From the NCBI GenBank assembly GCA_903937225.1, contig CAIZYO010000035.1, forward strand, positions 1 to 5,634: a stretch of DNA of 5,634 nt, in the 5' to 3' direction. This document shows positions 1 through 5,634 of the stretch, in pieces. The notes under the pieces were generated by a model. That model had not been told where the DNA came from and ran no database searches. It worked only from the letters and a program-made list of their open reading frames with translations. The stretch is from an uncultured Chloroflexota bacterium (GTDB taxonomy: Bacteria > Chloroflexota > Limnocylindria > Limnocylindrales > Limnocylindraceae). The position numbers and the translations under genes are program-made. Position 1 is the first letter of the stretch, and each line of letters begins with the position of its first letter.

Positions 1-51
1 AATAAGCCGATGACACACATCACCGTCACCGTAAGCCCGAAGGAGGCCTGA
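1..51 (+). CDS. rplV: Large-subunit ribosomal protein L22, C-terminal end only (partial)
   Basis: Only the last 16 codons and a TGA stop are present; the gene begins upstream of the window. The frame reads NKPMTHITVTVSPKEA, which matches the conserved end of bacterial L22, where a basic stretch is followed by a T/S-H-I-T-V-V-V-S strand. L22 binds 23S rRNA and its beta-hairpin lines the peptide exit tunnel; that hairpin is outside the window. The stop lies one base before the rpsC start, and the rpsC ribosome binding site is inside this coding end. The assignment rests on a short peptide plus gene order, since rplV directly precedes rpsC in most bacterial S10 operons. Confidence 0.88.
   Translation, partial: NKPMTHITVTVSPKEA
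40..46 (+). promoter_or_regulatory. Shine-Dalgarno sequence for rpsC
   Basis: AAGGAGG lies six bases before the ATG of rpsC and within the last codons of rplV. It is a near-perfect complement to the usual 16S 3' end and fixes the rpsC start. Confidence 0.85.
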
Positions 52-52
52 T

Positions 53-727
53 ATGGGACAGAAGGTTCATCCGATTGGCTTCCGACTCGGCGTCACGAAG
101 ACGTGGAGCGCGCAGTGGTACGCGGATAAGGACTACACGAAGTTGCTGCAGGAAGACCTGCGCATCCGCAAGCTCATTGATGAGAAGCTCGCAGCTGCAA
201 GCATCTCCAAGGTGGAGATTGAGCGCGGTCTCAACTACGTCACCGTGACCGTGCACTCGGCGAAGCCGGGCGTGGTCATTGGTAAGGGCGGCCAGAACGT
301 TGAGGTGCTGCGCGCAGCGATCGGCGAGATCAGCGCAGGGAAGGTGAAGCTTGAGATCAAGGAGATCCGCCAGCCTGACCTCGACGCGTTCCTCGTCGCC
401 GCCGCAATCGGTGGCCAGCTGACTCGCCGCATCGCCTTCCGCAAGGCGTTGAAGCAGGGGATCCAGCGCACGATGAAGGCGGGGGCCAAGGGCGTAAAGG
501 TGATGGTCTCAGGACGCCTCGGCGGTGCTGAGATGAGCCGCGAAGAGTGGGACCGCGATGGGCGACTCCCACTTCAGACGCTGCGCGCCGACATTGACTT
601 CGCCGTGTATCACGCGCCGACCACGTTCGGTCAGATCGGCGTCAAGGTCTGGATCTATCGCGGCGATGCGCCTGCGGATGTCTTGAAGCCGAAGCCGATC
701 AGCGAGAACACGGGAACGGGGGCGTAA
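53..727 (+). CDS. rpsC: Small-subunit ribosomal protein S3
   Basis: The product is 224 aa, within the usual range for S3. It begins [13 protein letters not shown], the classic S3 N-terminus. A type II KH domain covers about residues 38-107 with the RNA-binding loop GKGG at 77-80. The S3 C-terminal domain follows, with GAKGVKV (144-150), [11 protein letters not shown] (153-163), [14 protein letters not shown] (170-183) and GVKVWIYRG (196-204). After that comes a short, unstructured-looking tail. S3 sits on the 30S head at the mRNA entry channel and helps unwind mRNA. The start is fixed by AAGGAGG six bases upstream. The gene starts one base after rplV and ends in TAA, the only TAA among the stops here, two bases before rplP. 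Identification is essentially certain. Confidence 0.98.
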   Translation: MGQKVHPIGFRLGVTKTWSAQWYADKDYTKLLQEDLRIRKLIDEKLAAASISKVEIERGLNYVTVTVHSAKPGVVIGKGGQNVEVLRAAIGEISAGKVKLEIKEIRQPDLDAFLVAAAIGGQLTRRIAFRKALKQGIQRTMKAGAKGVKVMVSGRLGGAEMSREEWDRDGRLPLQTLRADIDFAVYHAPTTFGQIGVKVWIYRGDAPADVLKPKPISENTGTGA

Positions 728-729
728 CC

Positions 730-1287
730 ATGTTGATGCCGAAGCGAGTGAAGTGGCGCAAGGTGCAGCGCGGACGAATGTCCGGCCCTGCCAAGTCGGG
801 TCGCACCGTGGCCTTTGGTGAGTTCGGTCTCGCCACTACTGAGTGCGCCTGGGTGACAGCACGCCAGATCGAAGCGGCACGTCGCGCCATGACCCACTCG
901 CTCAAGCGTGGCGGCAAGGTCTGGATTCGAATCTTCCCAGACAAGCCAATCACCAAGAAGCCAGCTGAAACCCGCATGGGTTCGGGTAAGGGCGCACCAG
1001 ACCAGTGGGTCGCGGTGGTGAAGCCCGGCCGCATCCTCTTTGAGGTAGCGGGAATCGAGAAGAAAGATGCCGTCGAGGCCTTCCGCCTCGCCTCCATGAA
1101 GCTCCCGGTCAACACGGTGACGCTGGAGCGCGCCGCTGGCCTCGGCGATGTTGTCTTCGGCAAGAAGTTCCTCGCGAAGGTCGCCTCTGGCGTTTCGCTT
1201 GAGGAGACACCAGTTGCAGCAGACGCTGCGCCAAAGGAGCCAGAACTCGTGAAGCCGGTGAAGCCAGCGAAGGAGGATGAGGCGTGA
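730..1287 (+). CDS. rplP: Large-subunit ribosomal protein L16 with C-terminal extension
   Basis: Residues 1 to about 137 are ordinary L16: the [11 protein letters not shown] start, RGRMSG (15-19 region), FGEFGL (29-34), the TRMGSGKG segment (81-88) and [11 protein letters not shown] (116-126). In 50S, L16 contacts tRNA in the A and P sites and is needed for late assembly. Arg82 aligns with the arginine hydroxylated in E. coli L16; whether that happens here is unknown. The product is 185 aa against about 137-145 usually. The extra 48 or so residues begin after the TLERA region, and their end is rich in Pro, Ala, Lys and Glu (for example [12 protein letters not shown]), so probably disordered. 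The first ATG (730) is preferred to the ATG at 736 because GGGGG at 718-722 is seven bases before it. The stop overlaps rpmC by four bases. Confidence 0.97.
   Translation: MLMPKRVKWRKVQRGRMSGPAKSGRTVAFGEFGLATTECAWVTARQIEAARRAMTHSLKRGGKVWIRIFPDKPITKKPAETRMGSGKGAPDQWVAVVKPGRILFEVAGIEKKDAVEAFRLASMKLPVNTVTLERAAGLGDVVFGKKFLAKVASGVSLEETPVAADAAPKEPELVKPVKPAKEDEA
1270..1276 (+). promoter_or_regulatory. Shine-Dalgarno sequence for rpmC
   Basis: AAGGAGG inside the 3' end of rplP lies seven bases before the GTG of rpmC. It supports a GTG start that overlaps the rplP stop. Confidence 0.82.
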
Positions 1288-1487
1288 TCGATATCGTGAA
1301 GGCCCGCTCCATGAGCGATGCTGAACTCGTCCAGGCGATTACCGACGCGAAGCGTGACCTCTGGCAGGCGCGCTTTGAGCTCTCCACACGCCAGCTGAAG
1401 GACACCAGTGTTGTGACCAAGTCACGCAAGAGCATTGCGCGACTGCTGATGGTCCTGGCCGAGCGCCAGGCGAGCCAGAAGGCGTAG
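1284..1487 (+). CDS. rpmC: Large-subunit ribosomal protein L29
   Basis: The product is 67 aa, the normal size for L29. It shows the family's two-helix pattern: an N-terminal helix with [10 protein letters not shown] (10-19), the conserved centre [17 protein letters not shown] (26-42) and a basic second helix with RKSIARL (48-54). L29 sits near the peptide exit tunnel beside L23, where signal recognition particle and trigger factor dock. The start is GTG, overlapping the rplP TGA by four bases (GTGA), with a strong AAGGAGG upstream; this predicts translational coupling to rplP. It ends in TAG, eight bases before rpsQ. Nothing is missing or unusual in the protein. Confidence 0.96.
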   Translation: MIDIVKARSMSDAELVQAITDAKRDLWQARFELSTRQLKDTSVVTKSRKSIARLLMVLAERQASQKA

Positions 1488-1495
1488 GGGGCAAG

Positions 1496-1771
1496 ATGAC
1501 GGCGAAGCAAACGGGCCAGCGAAAGACGCAGACGGGCAGGGTGCTCAGCGATGCGGGCGACAAGACGATCGTGATTCGTGTTGAGCGCCTTCAGCAGCAC
1601 CCGGTCTACAAGCGCGTCATTCGTCGCACCGCCAAGTTCATGGCCCATGACGAAGAGAACAGCGCAAAGGTCGGCGACCTCGTGACGATTGAAGAGTCAC
1701 GACCACTCTCCGCCCGAAAGCGCTGGCGCTTGATTGAAGTCCTTGAGCGAGCCGAAGGGGGTGCACTGTGA
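1496..1771 (+). CDS. rpsQ: Small-subunit ribosomal protein S17
   Basis: The product is 91 aa, slightly longer than the usual 80-90. The core is typical S17, an OB-fold that binds 16S rRNA early in 30S assembly: [17 protein letters not shown] (14-30), [11 protein letters not shown] (35-45), KFMAHDE (47-53), [15 protein letters not shown] (58-72) and [12 protein letters not shown] (75-86). The ATG at 1496 follows a purine-rich AGGGGG at 1486-1491 with a spacer of only four bases, which is a little short. The TGA stop overlaps the rplN start by four bases. In E. coli the S10 operon ends with this gene and a new promoter follows; the overlap here leaves no gap for that arrangement. Confidence 0.97.
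   Translation: MTAKQTGQRKTQTGRVLSDAGDKTIVIRVERLQQHPVYKRVIRRTAKFMAHDEENSAKVGDLVTIEESRPLSARKRWRLIEVLERAEGGAL
1755..1761 (+). promoter_or_regulatory. Shine-Dalgarno sequence for rplN
   Basis: AAGGGGG in the last codons of rpsQ lies six bases before the GTG of rplN. It supports the overlapping GTG start. Confidence 0.7.
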
Positions 1772-2136
1772 TTCAGACAGGGACCCGCCTGCGCGTGGCC
1801 GACAACTCAGGGGCCAAGGAGATCGAGTGCTTCCGCATCCTCGGCCGCTCGCGTTCAACCGTGGCTGGGGTGGGTGACGTGATCGTTGCCGCCGTGAAGC
1901 AGGCGACCACGAACGCAGGCGTCAAGAAGGGCGATGTGGTGAAGGCGGTGGTCGTGCGCACGGTCAAGGAGATCGCACGCCCCGACGGCAGCTTCATTCG
2001 CTTTGACGAGAATGCCGCCGTTCTCATTGCCGCTGACGGAAACCCGCGCGGCACGCGCATCTTTGGGCCAGTGGCACGAGAGCTTCGCGACCGCGACTAC
2101 ATGAAGATCATCTCGCTCGCGCCGGAGGTGCTCTGA
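1768..2136 (+). CDS. rplN: Large-subunit ribosomal protein L14
   Basis: The product is 122 aa, exactly the usual L14 length. Conserved blocks are the [18 protein letters not shown] start (1-18), [11 protein letters not shown] (37-47), [14 protein letters not shown] (52-65), [17 protein letters not shown] (71-87), [17 protein letters not shown] (91-107) and the end [11 protein letters not shown] (112-122). L14 is a beta-barrel protein on the 50S interface that contacts 16S helix 14 and L19, and in many bacteria it is the site where the silencing factor RsfS blocks subunit joining. The start is GTG with a four-base overlap with rpsQ. The TGA stop shares one base with the rplX ATG (TGATG), a classic stop-restart junction. 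Confidence 0.98.
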   Translation: MIQTGTRLRVADNSGAKEIECFRILGRSRSTVAGVGDVIVAAVKQATTNAGVKKGDVVKAVVVRTVKEIARPDGSFIRFDENAAVLIAADGNPRGTRIFGPVARELRDRDYMKIISLAPEVL

Positions 2137-2513
2137 TGCGTTCGGAATACCAGACCAGCACCGTGATCCGAGTCGGCGACACCGTGGCGATCCTGAGCGG
2201 TAAGGACGCAGGGAAGCGTGGCACCGTTGAGCGCCTCGTCAACCCTGGACGCGTCGTGGTCACCGGCGTCAACATCTCCAAGAAGCACCAGAAGCCGCGC
2301 CAGAAGATGAGCTCCGGCTCACAGACGCCGACGGTGGATAAGGGCGGCATCCTGGAGATCGCCAGCCCACTTGATCTGGCGAAGGTTGCCCTCGTCTGCA
2401 CAAAGTGCGACCGACCGGTGCGCATCAAGATGGCGGTAGCTGCGGACGGGAAGAAGTCGCGCCAGTGCAGCCGCTGTGCCGCCACGATCGCCCACAAGGA
2501 GGTCTCCAAGTGA
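2136..2513 (+). CDS. rplX: Large-subunit ribosomal protein L24 with a four-cysteine C-terminal motif
   Basis: The product is 125 aa, somewhat longer than the common 100-115. The KOW domain is clear at about residues 11-46: [19 protein letters not shown] (11-29), then [20 protein letters not shown] (35-54). [18 protein letters not shown] (70-87) is also typical. The C-terminal part holds two CxxC pairs, Cys88/Cys91 and Cys111/Cys114, spaced as in a zinc-ribbon knuckle; many bacterial L24 proteins have the same pairs, and E. coli L24 is the better known cysteine-poor form. L24 starts 50S assembly by binding the 5' end of 23S rRNA. The ATG at 2136 has GGAGGTG at 2124-2130 five bases upstream. 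The N-terminus has about seven residues before the KOW strand, more than in short homologues. The stop overlaps rplE by four bases. Confidence 0.97.
   Translation: MRSEYQTSTVIRVGDTVAILSGKDAGKRGTVERLVNPGRVVVTGVNISKKHQKPRQKMSSGSQTPTVDKGGILEIASPLDLAKVALVCTKCDRPVRIKMAVAADGKKSRQCSRCAATIAHKEVSK
2496..2502 (+). promoter_or_regulatory. Shine-Dalgarno sequence that fixes the rplE start
   Basis: AAGGAGG lies seven bases before the GTG at 2510 but 19 bases before the in-frame ATG at 2522. The spacing favours the GTG as the rplE start and excludes long in-frame extensions into rplX. Confidence 0.82.
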
Positions 2514-3052
2514 GCGGCACCATGAAGCAGCGTTACGTGACCGAGGCGATCCCAGCGCTGAAGACCGAGTTTGGCTACCAGAACGCCATGCAGGTCCCAC
2601 GCCTCGAAAAGATCGTCGTGAACATCGGACTCGGTGAGGCACTGACGAACTCGAAGGCGGTTGACGCTGCCGTCGGCGACCTCGCCCTGATCACCGGCCA
2701 GCGCGCCATCGTGACGAAGGCGAAGAAGTCGATCGCGACGTTCAAGGTTCGCGAGGGGAATCCAGTTGGCGCCAAGGTCACGCTGCGCGGTGAGCGCATG
2801 TGGGACTTCTTTGAGCGACTCACGCGTGTCGCACTCCCGCGCATCCGAGACTTCCGTGGCGTCTCCGGGAAGGCCTTTGACGGCCGCGGCAACTACACCC
2901 TGGGTCTCAAGGAGCAGCTCTCCTTCCCAGAGATTGACTTTGACAAGATCGATCGACTTCGAGGACTCGAGGTCACGATTGTCACAACGGCGAAGAGCGA
3001 CGAGGAGTCAAAGCGACTCCTGGCCCTGCTCGGCATGCCGTTCGCGAACTGA
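2510..3052 (+). CDS. rplE: Large-subunit ribosomal protein L5
   Basis: From GTG 2510 the product is 180 aa, the standard L5 length. Conserved blocks are the N-terminal helix and [15 protein letters not shown] (30-44), [23 protein letters not shown] (61-83), [18 protein letters not shown] (87-104), [10 protein letters not shown] (110-119), [20 protein letters not shown] (123-142) and the end [25 protein letters not shown]5 forms the 5S RNP with L18 and 5S rRNA and contacts P-site tRNA. The open frame extends upstream into rplX to 2405, but the residues before 2510 do not look like L5. The start has an ideal ribosome binding site and a GTGA overlap with the rplX stop. ATG 2522 is an alternative that would remove four residues. 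Confidence 0.97.
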   Translation: MSGTMKQRYVTEAIPALKTEFGYQNAMQVPRLEKIVVNIGLGEALTNSKAVDAAVGDLALITGQRAIVTKAKKSIATFKVREGNPVGAKVTLRGERMWDFFERLTRVALPRIRDFRGVSGKAFDGRGNYTLGLKEQLSFPEIDFDKIDRLRGLEVTIVTTAKSDEESKRLLALLGMPFAN

Positions 3053-3063
3053 GGGAGGCTGGT

Positions 3064-3249
3064 ATGGCAAAGAAGTCCATGGTTCTGAAGTCGCAAGCTC
3101 CAGCGAAGTTCTCCACGCGCGCGTACAGCCGCTGCTCGCTTTGCGGCCGACCACGTGCCTTTATCCGACGGTTCGGCCTCTGCCGAATTTGTTTCCGTGA
3201 GCGTGCCCTGGTCGGAGAGATTCCAGGCGTAACGAAGTCGAGTTGGTGA
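3064..3249 (+). CDS. rpsN: Small-subunit ribosomal protein S14, short zinc-binding type (type Z)
   Basis: The product is 61 aa, the normal length of the zinc-binding S14 form (about 100 aa in the zinc-free form). Four cysteines in two CxxC pairs, Cys24/Cys27 and Cys40/Cys43, form the zinc site, within [20 protein letters not shown] (23-42) and CFRERAL. The end [11 protein letters not shown] is diagnostic. S14 binds the 30S head near S3 and S10 and is added late in assembly. Some databases use rpsZ or rpsN1 for this form. GGGAGG at 3053-3058 is five bases before the ATG. In many bacteria a second, zinc-free copy elsewhere is switched on under zinc starvation; that cannot be seen here. Confidence 0.97.
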   Translation: MAKKSMVLKSQAPAKFSTRAYSRCSLCGRPRAFIRRFGLCRICFRERALVGEIPGVTKSSW

Positions 3250-3253
3250 GCAT

Positions 3254-3652
3254 ATGAATGTGACCGATCCAATTGCCGATATGTTGACGAGGATTCGCAA
3301 CGCCTCGCGTGCGCGTCACGCCGAGGTGCTCGTCCCTGCCTCCAAGCTGAAGACAGAGATGGCTCAGATCCTCGTTCGCGAAGGGTTTGTGGCGAGCTTC
3401 GAAGAGACTCGCACCGTCCCTGAGAACTTCTTGAAGATCACGCTGAAGTACGTGGACGGTAAGGTCCCGGTTGTCTCTGGCCTGAAGCGCATCAGCAAGC
3501 CTGGCTTGCGCGTCTATGCTGGGAAGACTGAGATTCCACGCGTGCTCGGCGGACTCGGGATTGTGATCCTGAGCACATCGAAGGGGATCATGACCGGAGC
3601 GCAGGCCCATAAGGCTGAGCTCGGTGGCGAGATCCTCGCCTACGTGTGGTGA
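3254..3652 (+). CDS. rpsH: Small-subunit ribosomal protein S8
   Basis: The product is 132 aa, the usual length. The N-terminus has [14 protein letters not shown] (4-17), then [19 protein letters not shown] (27-45), [14 protein letters not shown] (75-88), [20 protein letters not shown] (95-114) with the S8 signature, and the end [10 protein letters not shown]8 binds 16S helix 21 in the central domain early in assembly. In E. coli it also represses the spc operon by binding near the rplE start; I saw no clear equivalent site but could not fold the RNA. The ribosome binding site is the weakest here: GGTGAG at 3245-3250, only three bases before ATG 3254 but nine before an in-frame GTG at 3260. 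The ATG is kept because S8 normally has two or three residues before TDPIAD; the GTG would give MTDPIAD. Confidence 0.96.
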   Translation: MNVTDPIADMLTRIRNASRARHAEVLVPASKLKTEMAQILVREGFVASFEETRTVPENFLKITLKYVDGKVPVVSGLKRISKPGLRVYAGKTEIPRVLGGLGIVILSTSKGIMTGAQAHKAELGGEILAYVW

Positions 3653-3665
3653 GAGGAGCAAACTG

Positions 3666-4214
3666 ATGTCACGCATTGGACGAAAGCCGATTACCGTCCC
3701 GTCGGGGGTCAAGGTGACCATTGACGGTCGTACGGTCACGGTCACGGGCCCGAAGGGGACCCTTTCGCGTGACCTTCCAGGAGTGATCGCCATCGTGGCT
3801 GAAGGTGACGTGCTGCAGTTGACCCGACCGAGCGACTCCAAGACCAATCGCTCGCTGCACGGCCTCTGCCGAACCCTTGTCGCGAACATGGTCGAAGGCG
3901 TCTCTGCCGGATTCCGTAAGGATCTTGAGATCAACGGCGTTGGATATCGTGCTGCAAAGAGCGGCAACAAGTTGACGCTTGCCCTCGGCTACAGCCATCC
4001 GATCGAAATCAATCCACCAGCCGGCATCAGCTTTGAGGTTGATGGGCAGACAAAGGTCGCCGTCCTGGGGCATGACAAGGAGCTTGTTGGACAGATCGCG
4101 GCTGAGATCCGCTCGCTGCGAAAGCCTGAACCGTATAAGGGGAAGGGCGTGAAGTATGCCAACGAAGTGATCCGCCGCAAGGCTGGTAAGGCTGGAAAGG
4201 TTGGTGCCAAGTGA
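3666..4214 (+). CDS. rplF: Large-subunit ribosomal protein L6
   Basis: From ATG 3666 the product is 182 aa, close to the usual 175-185. It begins [15 protein letters not shown] and has the two tandem L6 alpha/beta domains, about residues 11-82 and 90-165. Visible motifs are [14 protein letters not shown] (25-38), TRPSD (53-57), [19 protein letters not shown] (65-83), INGVGYRAA (89-97), LALGYSHPI (105-113) and the signature [11 protein letters not shown] (154-164). A basic tail follows, as in most homologues. L6 lies at the base of the L7/L12 stalk near the sarcin-ricin loop. The open frame starts earlier at 3624 inside rpsH, but those residues are not L6-like, and GAGGAG at 3653-3658 is seven bases before ATG 3666. 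The stop overlaps rplR by four bases. Confidence 0.98.
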   Translation: MSRIGRKPITVPSGVKVTIDGRTVTVTGPKGTLSRDLPGVIAIVAEGDVLQLTRPSDSKTNRSLHGLCRTLVANMVEGVSAGFRKDLEINGVGYRAAKSGNKLTLALGYSHPIEINPPAGISFEVDGQTKVAVLGHDKELVGQIAAEIRSLRKPEPYKGKGVKYANEVIRRKAGKAGKVGAK

Positions 4215-4576
4215 GCCGCGCGTCTACTCGAGTCGCTGCGCGCAAGCGCCGTCACACCTCCATCCGCATGGCGGTGTCTGGCGACGCAACGCGTCCACGC
4301 CTGGCAATCTTCCGCAGCTTGAATCACATCTACGCGCAGGTCATTGATGACGAGCGCGGTGCGACGCTTGCCGCCGCCTCTACGCTTGATGCTGCTGCCA
4401 AGGGCGACGCAAAGATGACGAAGGTGCAAGAGGCCGCCGCCGTCGGCACGCTGATTGGCGAGCGCGCCAAGGCTGCTGGTGTTGCGCAGGTGGTCTTTGA
4501 CCGCGCCGGATTCCGCTATCACGGGCGCCTAAAGGCGCTTGCAGACGCTGCCCGGGCTGCCGGGCTTGAGTTTTAG
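4211..4576 (+). CDS. rplR: Large-subunit ribosomal protein L18
   Basis: The product is 121 aa, the usual L18 length. A basic N-terminus (RVAARKRRH, 7-15) leads into the conserved [20 protein letters not shown] (28-47), then TLAAASTLD (52-60), [38 protein letters not shown], and the end AGLEF. L18 binds 5S rRNA and with L5 places the 5S RNP in the central protuberance. The GTG start overlaps the rplF stop (GTGA). The ribosome binding site is modest: AAAGG at 4196-4200, ten bases upstream, so initiation may depend on ribosomes finishing rplF (inference). It ends in TAG, which forms part of the rpsE Shine-Dalgarno. Confidence 0.97.
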   Translation: MSRASTRVAARKRRHTSIRMAVSGDATRPRLAIFRSLNHIYAQVIDDERGATLAAASTLDAAAKGDAKMTKVQEAAAVGTLIGERAKAAGVAQVVFDRAGFRYHGRLKALADAARAAGLEF

Positions 4577-4580
4577 GAGG
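4575..4580 (+). promoter_or_regulatory. Shine-Dalgarno sequence for rpsE
   Basis: AGGAGG overlaps the TAG stop of rplR and lies eight bases before the ATG of rpsE, which supports that start. Confidence 0.8.
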
Positions 4581-4588
4581 GCGCCGAG

Positions 4589-5122
4589 ATGAGCCGAATC
4601 GATCCGTCGAAGCTGACCCTCACCGAGAAGGTCGTTCAGATCAACCGCGTCGCAAAGGTCGTCAAGGGCGGCCGACGCTTCACCTTCTCCGCGCTCGTCG
4701 TCGTTGGCGACGGCCAGGGGCACGTGGGTGTTGGCGTGGGCAAGGCTGGCGAAGTTCCAGAGTCAATCCGCAAGGGGACCGAAGATGCGAAGAAGCATCT
4801 GATCAAGGTTCCCTTCCTTGGCACCACCATTCCGCACGAAGTGCACGCTGAGCACACCGCGAGCCGCGTCATGTTGAAGCCTGCATCGCAGGGTACGGGC
4901 GTCATCGCCGGTGGCGCAATCCGCGCGGTCATCACCGCGGCAGGGATTCACGACATCCTTTCGAAGGTCTATGGATCCTCGAACCCAGTTAACGCCACAC
5001 GTGCCGCCATTGAAGCGTTGAGCCAGCTCCGCACCGCGGCGCAGATCTCAGCGGCACGCGGCAAGCGCGTGCGCATCCGAGTCGGTGGGCAGCAGGAGAC
5101 CAAGGAGGTCCACAATGGCTGA
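4589..5122 (+). CDS. rpsE: Small-subunit ribosomal protein S5
   Basis: The product is 177 aa, near the usual 160-175. The N-terminal double-stranded-RNA-binding-like domain covers about residues 11-75: [21 protein letters not shown] (13-33), [19 protein letters not shown] (35-53) and [14 protein letters not shown] (56-69). The C-terminal domain has IPHEV (81-85), [20 protein letters not shown] (93-112) and [13 protein letters not shown] (132-144). S5 lies at the mRNA entry side with S3 and S4, takes part in mRNA unwinding, and affects decoding accuracy. The KGGRR loop (26-30) is where spectinomycin-resistance changes map in other bacteria; it looks normal here. An AGGAGG eight bases upstream supports ATG 4589. 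The last eight bases are shared with rpmD. Confidence 0.98.
   Translation: MSRIDPSKLTLTEKVVQINRVAKVVKGGRRFTFSALVVVGDGQGHVGVGVGKAGEVPESIRKGTEDAKKHLIKVPFLGTTIPHEVHAEHTASRVMLKPASQGTGVIAGGAIRAVITAAGIHDILSKVYGSSNPVNATRAAIEALSQLRTAAQISAARGKRVRIRVGGQQETKEVHNG
5102..5109 (+). promoter_or_regulatory. Shine-Dalgarno sequence that fixes the rpmD start
   Basis: AAGGAGGT inside the end of rpsE lies five bases before ATG 5115. It favours this start over the longer in-frame one at 5085, whose extra residues are not L30-like. Confidence 0.83.
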
Positions 5123-5402
5123 GAAGCTGCTGAAGGTCACCCAGGTCCGCAGTGAGCTCGGTCACGTCGCCCGCAATCGCGGCACGATCCGCGCGCTCGG
5201 TCTCGACCGTATCGGCCACAGCAACATCCTTCCGGATAACGACGCGGTGCGCGGAGCGATCCGTCAGGTACGCTTCCTCGTAGAGGCCGTGGAGCTTACG
5301 GGCGCCGAGGCCGAAGCGGGGGCAAAGGTTGTTGCCGCCAAGAAGGTGAAGCATGCGAAGCACGCCAAGAAGGCAAAGGCAAAGGCGAAGGTGAAGAAGT
5401 GA
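5115..5402 (+). CDS. rpmD: Large-subunit ribosomal protein L30 with Lys/Ala-rich C-terminal tail
   Basis: From ATG 5115 the product is 95 aa. Residues 1 to about 60 form a normal L30 (family length about 60): [13 protein letters not shown] (5-17), [16 protein letters not shown] (21-36), [20 protein letters not shown] (39-58). L30 binds 23S rRNA on the 50S surface near 5S rRNA. Residues 61-95 are extra: a short Ala/Glu/Gly linker, then a run almost only of Lys, Ala, His and Val ([20 protein letters not shown]). The tail is strongly basic and low in complexity, like tails that touch rRNA. It is not a frameshift artefact, because the frame ends cleanly in a TGA overlapping the rplO GTG. The first eight bases overlap the end of rpsE in another frame. 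Confidence 0.96.
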   Translation: MAEKLLKVTQVRSELGHVARNRGTIRALGLDRIGHSNILPDNDAVRGAIRQVRFLVEAVELTGAEAEAGAKVVAAKKVKHAKHAKKAKAKAKVKK

Positions 5403-5634
5403 AACTCCACGATCTAAAGCCAGCTGTTGGTTCGAAGCGGAAGCGCATTCGCGTGGGCCGCGGTATTGCTGCGGGTCGCGGAAAGACCGCGGGCTACGGC
5501 ACGAAGGGTCAGACCTCGCGCAGCGGCGGCAGCATCCCAGCCTGGTTCGAAGGTGGACAGACGCCGATTCATATCCGCATCCCAAAGCTTCGTGGCTTCC
5601 GCAACGTGCTCCGCGTGGAGTCGGCGGTGGTCAA
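5399..5634 (+). CDS. rplO: Large-subunit ribosomal protein L15, N-terminal part (partial)
   Basis: The first 78 codons are present and the gene runs off the window; full L15 is usually about 145-160 aa. The start [20 protein letters not shown] (1-20) is followed by [19 protein letters not shown] (26-44), the glycine/basic N-terminal extension that threads into 23S rRNA, then [19 protein letters not shown] (49-67). L15 is needed for late 50S assembly. The GTG start at 5399 overlaps the rpmD stop (GTGA). The likely ribosome binding site is AAGGTGA at 5388-5394, four bases upstream and weaker than most here. In most spc operons secY follows rplO, so it is expected beyond the edge (inference from order only). 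Confidence 0.96.
   Translation, partial: MKLHDLKPAVGSKRKRIRVGRGIAAGRGKTAGYGTKGQTSRSGGSIPAWFEGGQTPIHIRIPKLRGFRNVLRVESAVV

Noticed and set aside
699..1648. Two - strand open frames of 154 and 179 codons opposite rplP, rpmC and rpsQ
   Set aside because: They are antisense to confirmed genes, with low-complexity Arg/Ser/Pro-rich translations typical of shadow frames.
2405..2509. N-terminal extension of L5 into rplX
   Set aside because: The 35 extra residues do not resemble L5, and a strong Shine-Dalgarno points to the GTG at 2510.
2766..3200. A + strand frame of 144 codons overlapping rplE and rpsN in another phase
   Set aside because: It is Ser/Arg-rich with no ribosome binding site of its own and lies across two well-supported genes.
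3624..3665. N-terminal extension of L6 into rpsH
   Set aside because: L6 normally starts MSRIGRKPI, which is at 3666 with its own ribosome binding site; the 14 upstream residues are rpsH read in another phase.
3161..3970. A 269-codon open frame on the - strand across rpsN, rpsH and rplF
   Set aside because: It lies antisense to three certain ribosomal-protein genes, shows no recognisable domain, and long antisense frames are expected in GC-rich coding DNA with G/C third positions.
5340..5400. AAGGCA/AAGGCG near-repeats as a possible tandem-repeat element
   Set aside because: The repeats are fully explained as Lys-Ala codons of the L30 tail; there is no separate element.
4989..5585. A 198-codon open frame on the - strand opposite rpsE, rpmD and rplO
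   Set aside because: Its Leu-rich segment is only the reverse complement of the L30 Lys/Ala tail and nearby codons; it is not a membrane protein candidate given the sense-strand genes.
1..5634. A hidden novel system, mobile element, RNA gene or CRISPR array
   Set aside because: Every stretch is covered by a conserved ribosomal-protein gene, gaps are 13 bases or less, and gene order is canonical. I saw no spaced direct repeats, tRNA-like cloverleaf or terminal inverted repeats.

Overview
The window is an uninterrupted stretch of a bacterial ribosomal-protein operon, all on the + strand. It covers the 3' half of the S10 cluster and most of the spc cluster. The gene order is the widely conserved one: (rplV end)-rpsC-rplP-rpmC-rpsQ-rplN-rplX-rplE-rpsN-rpsH-rplF-rplR-rpsE-rpmD-(rplO start). 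Thirteen genes are complete; rplV and rplO run off the two edges.

Packing is extreme. The largest gap between genes is 13 bases and the usual junction is a short overlap. Five junctions (rplP/rpmC, rpsQ/rplN, rplX/rplE, rplF/rplR, rpmD/rplO) share the four bases GTGA, so a GTG start sits on a TGA stop. rplN/rplX share one base (TGATG) and rpsE/rpmD share eight. Most genes have a clear Shine-Dalgarno sequence inside the 3' end of the gene before. There is no gap large enough for an internal promoter or terminator between genes, so one co-transcribed, translationally coupled message is the simplest reading. In E. coli a separate spc promoter lies between rpsQ and rplN; here those genes overlap.

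The organism is a bacterium with moderately high GC (about 60 % by eye), strong G/C at third codon positions, frequent GTG starts and mostly TGA stops (11 of 14 visible stops). S14 is the short zinc-binding form with four cysteines, which argues against a typical proteobacterium such as E. coli and fits Actinomycetota, Chloroflexota, Firmicutes and relatives. High GC together with the S3, S8 and L30 sequence style makes a Chloroflexota- or Actinomycetota-like lineage plausible, but this is an impression, not a classification.

The products build both subunits: S3, S17, S14, S8 and S5 for 30S; L22, L16, L29, L14, L24, L5, L6, L18, L30 and L15 for 50S. The most distinctive points are a C-terminal extension of roughly 48 residues on L16 and a Lys/Ala-rich tail of about 35 residues on L30. 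No RNA gene, mobile element, CRISPR array, defence gene or new system was found; this is core housekeeping DNA.
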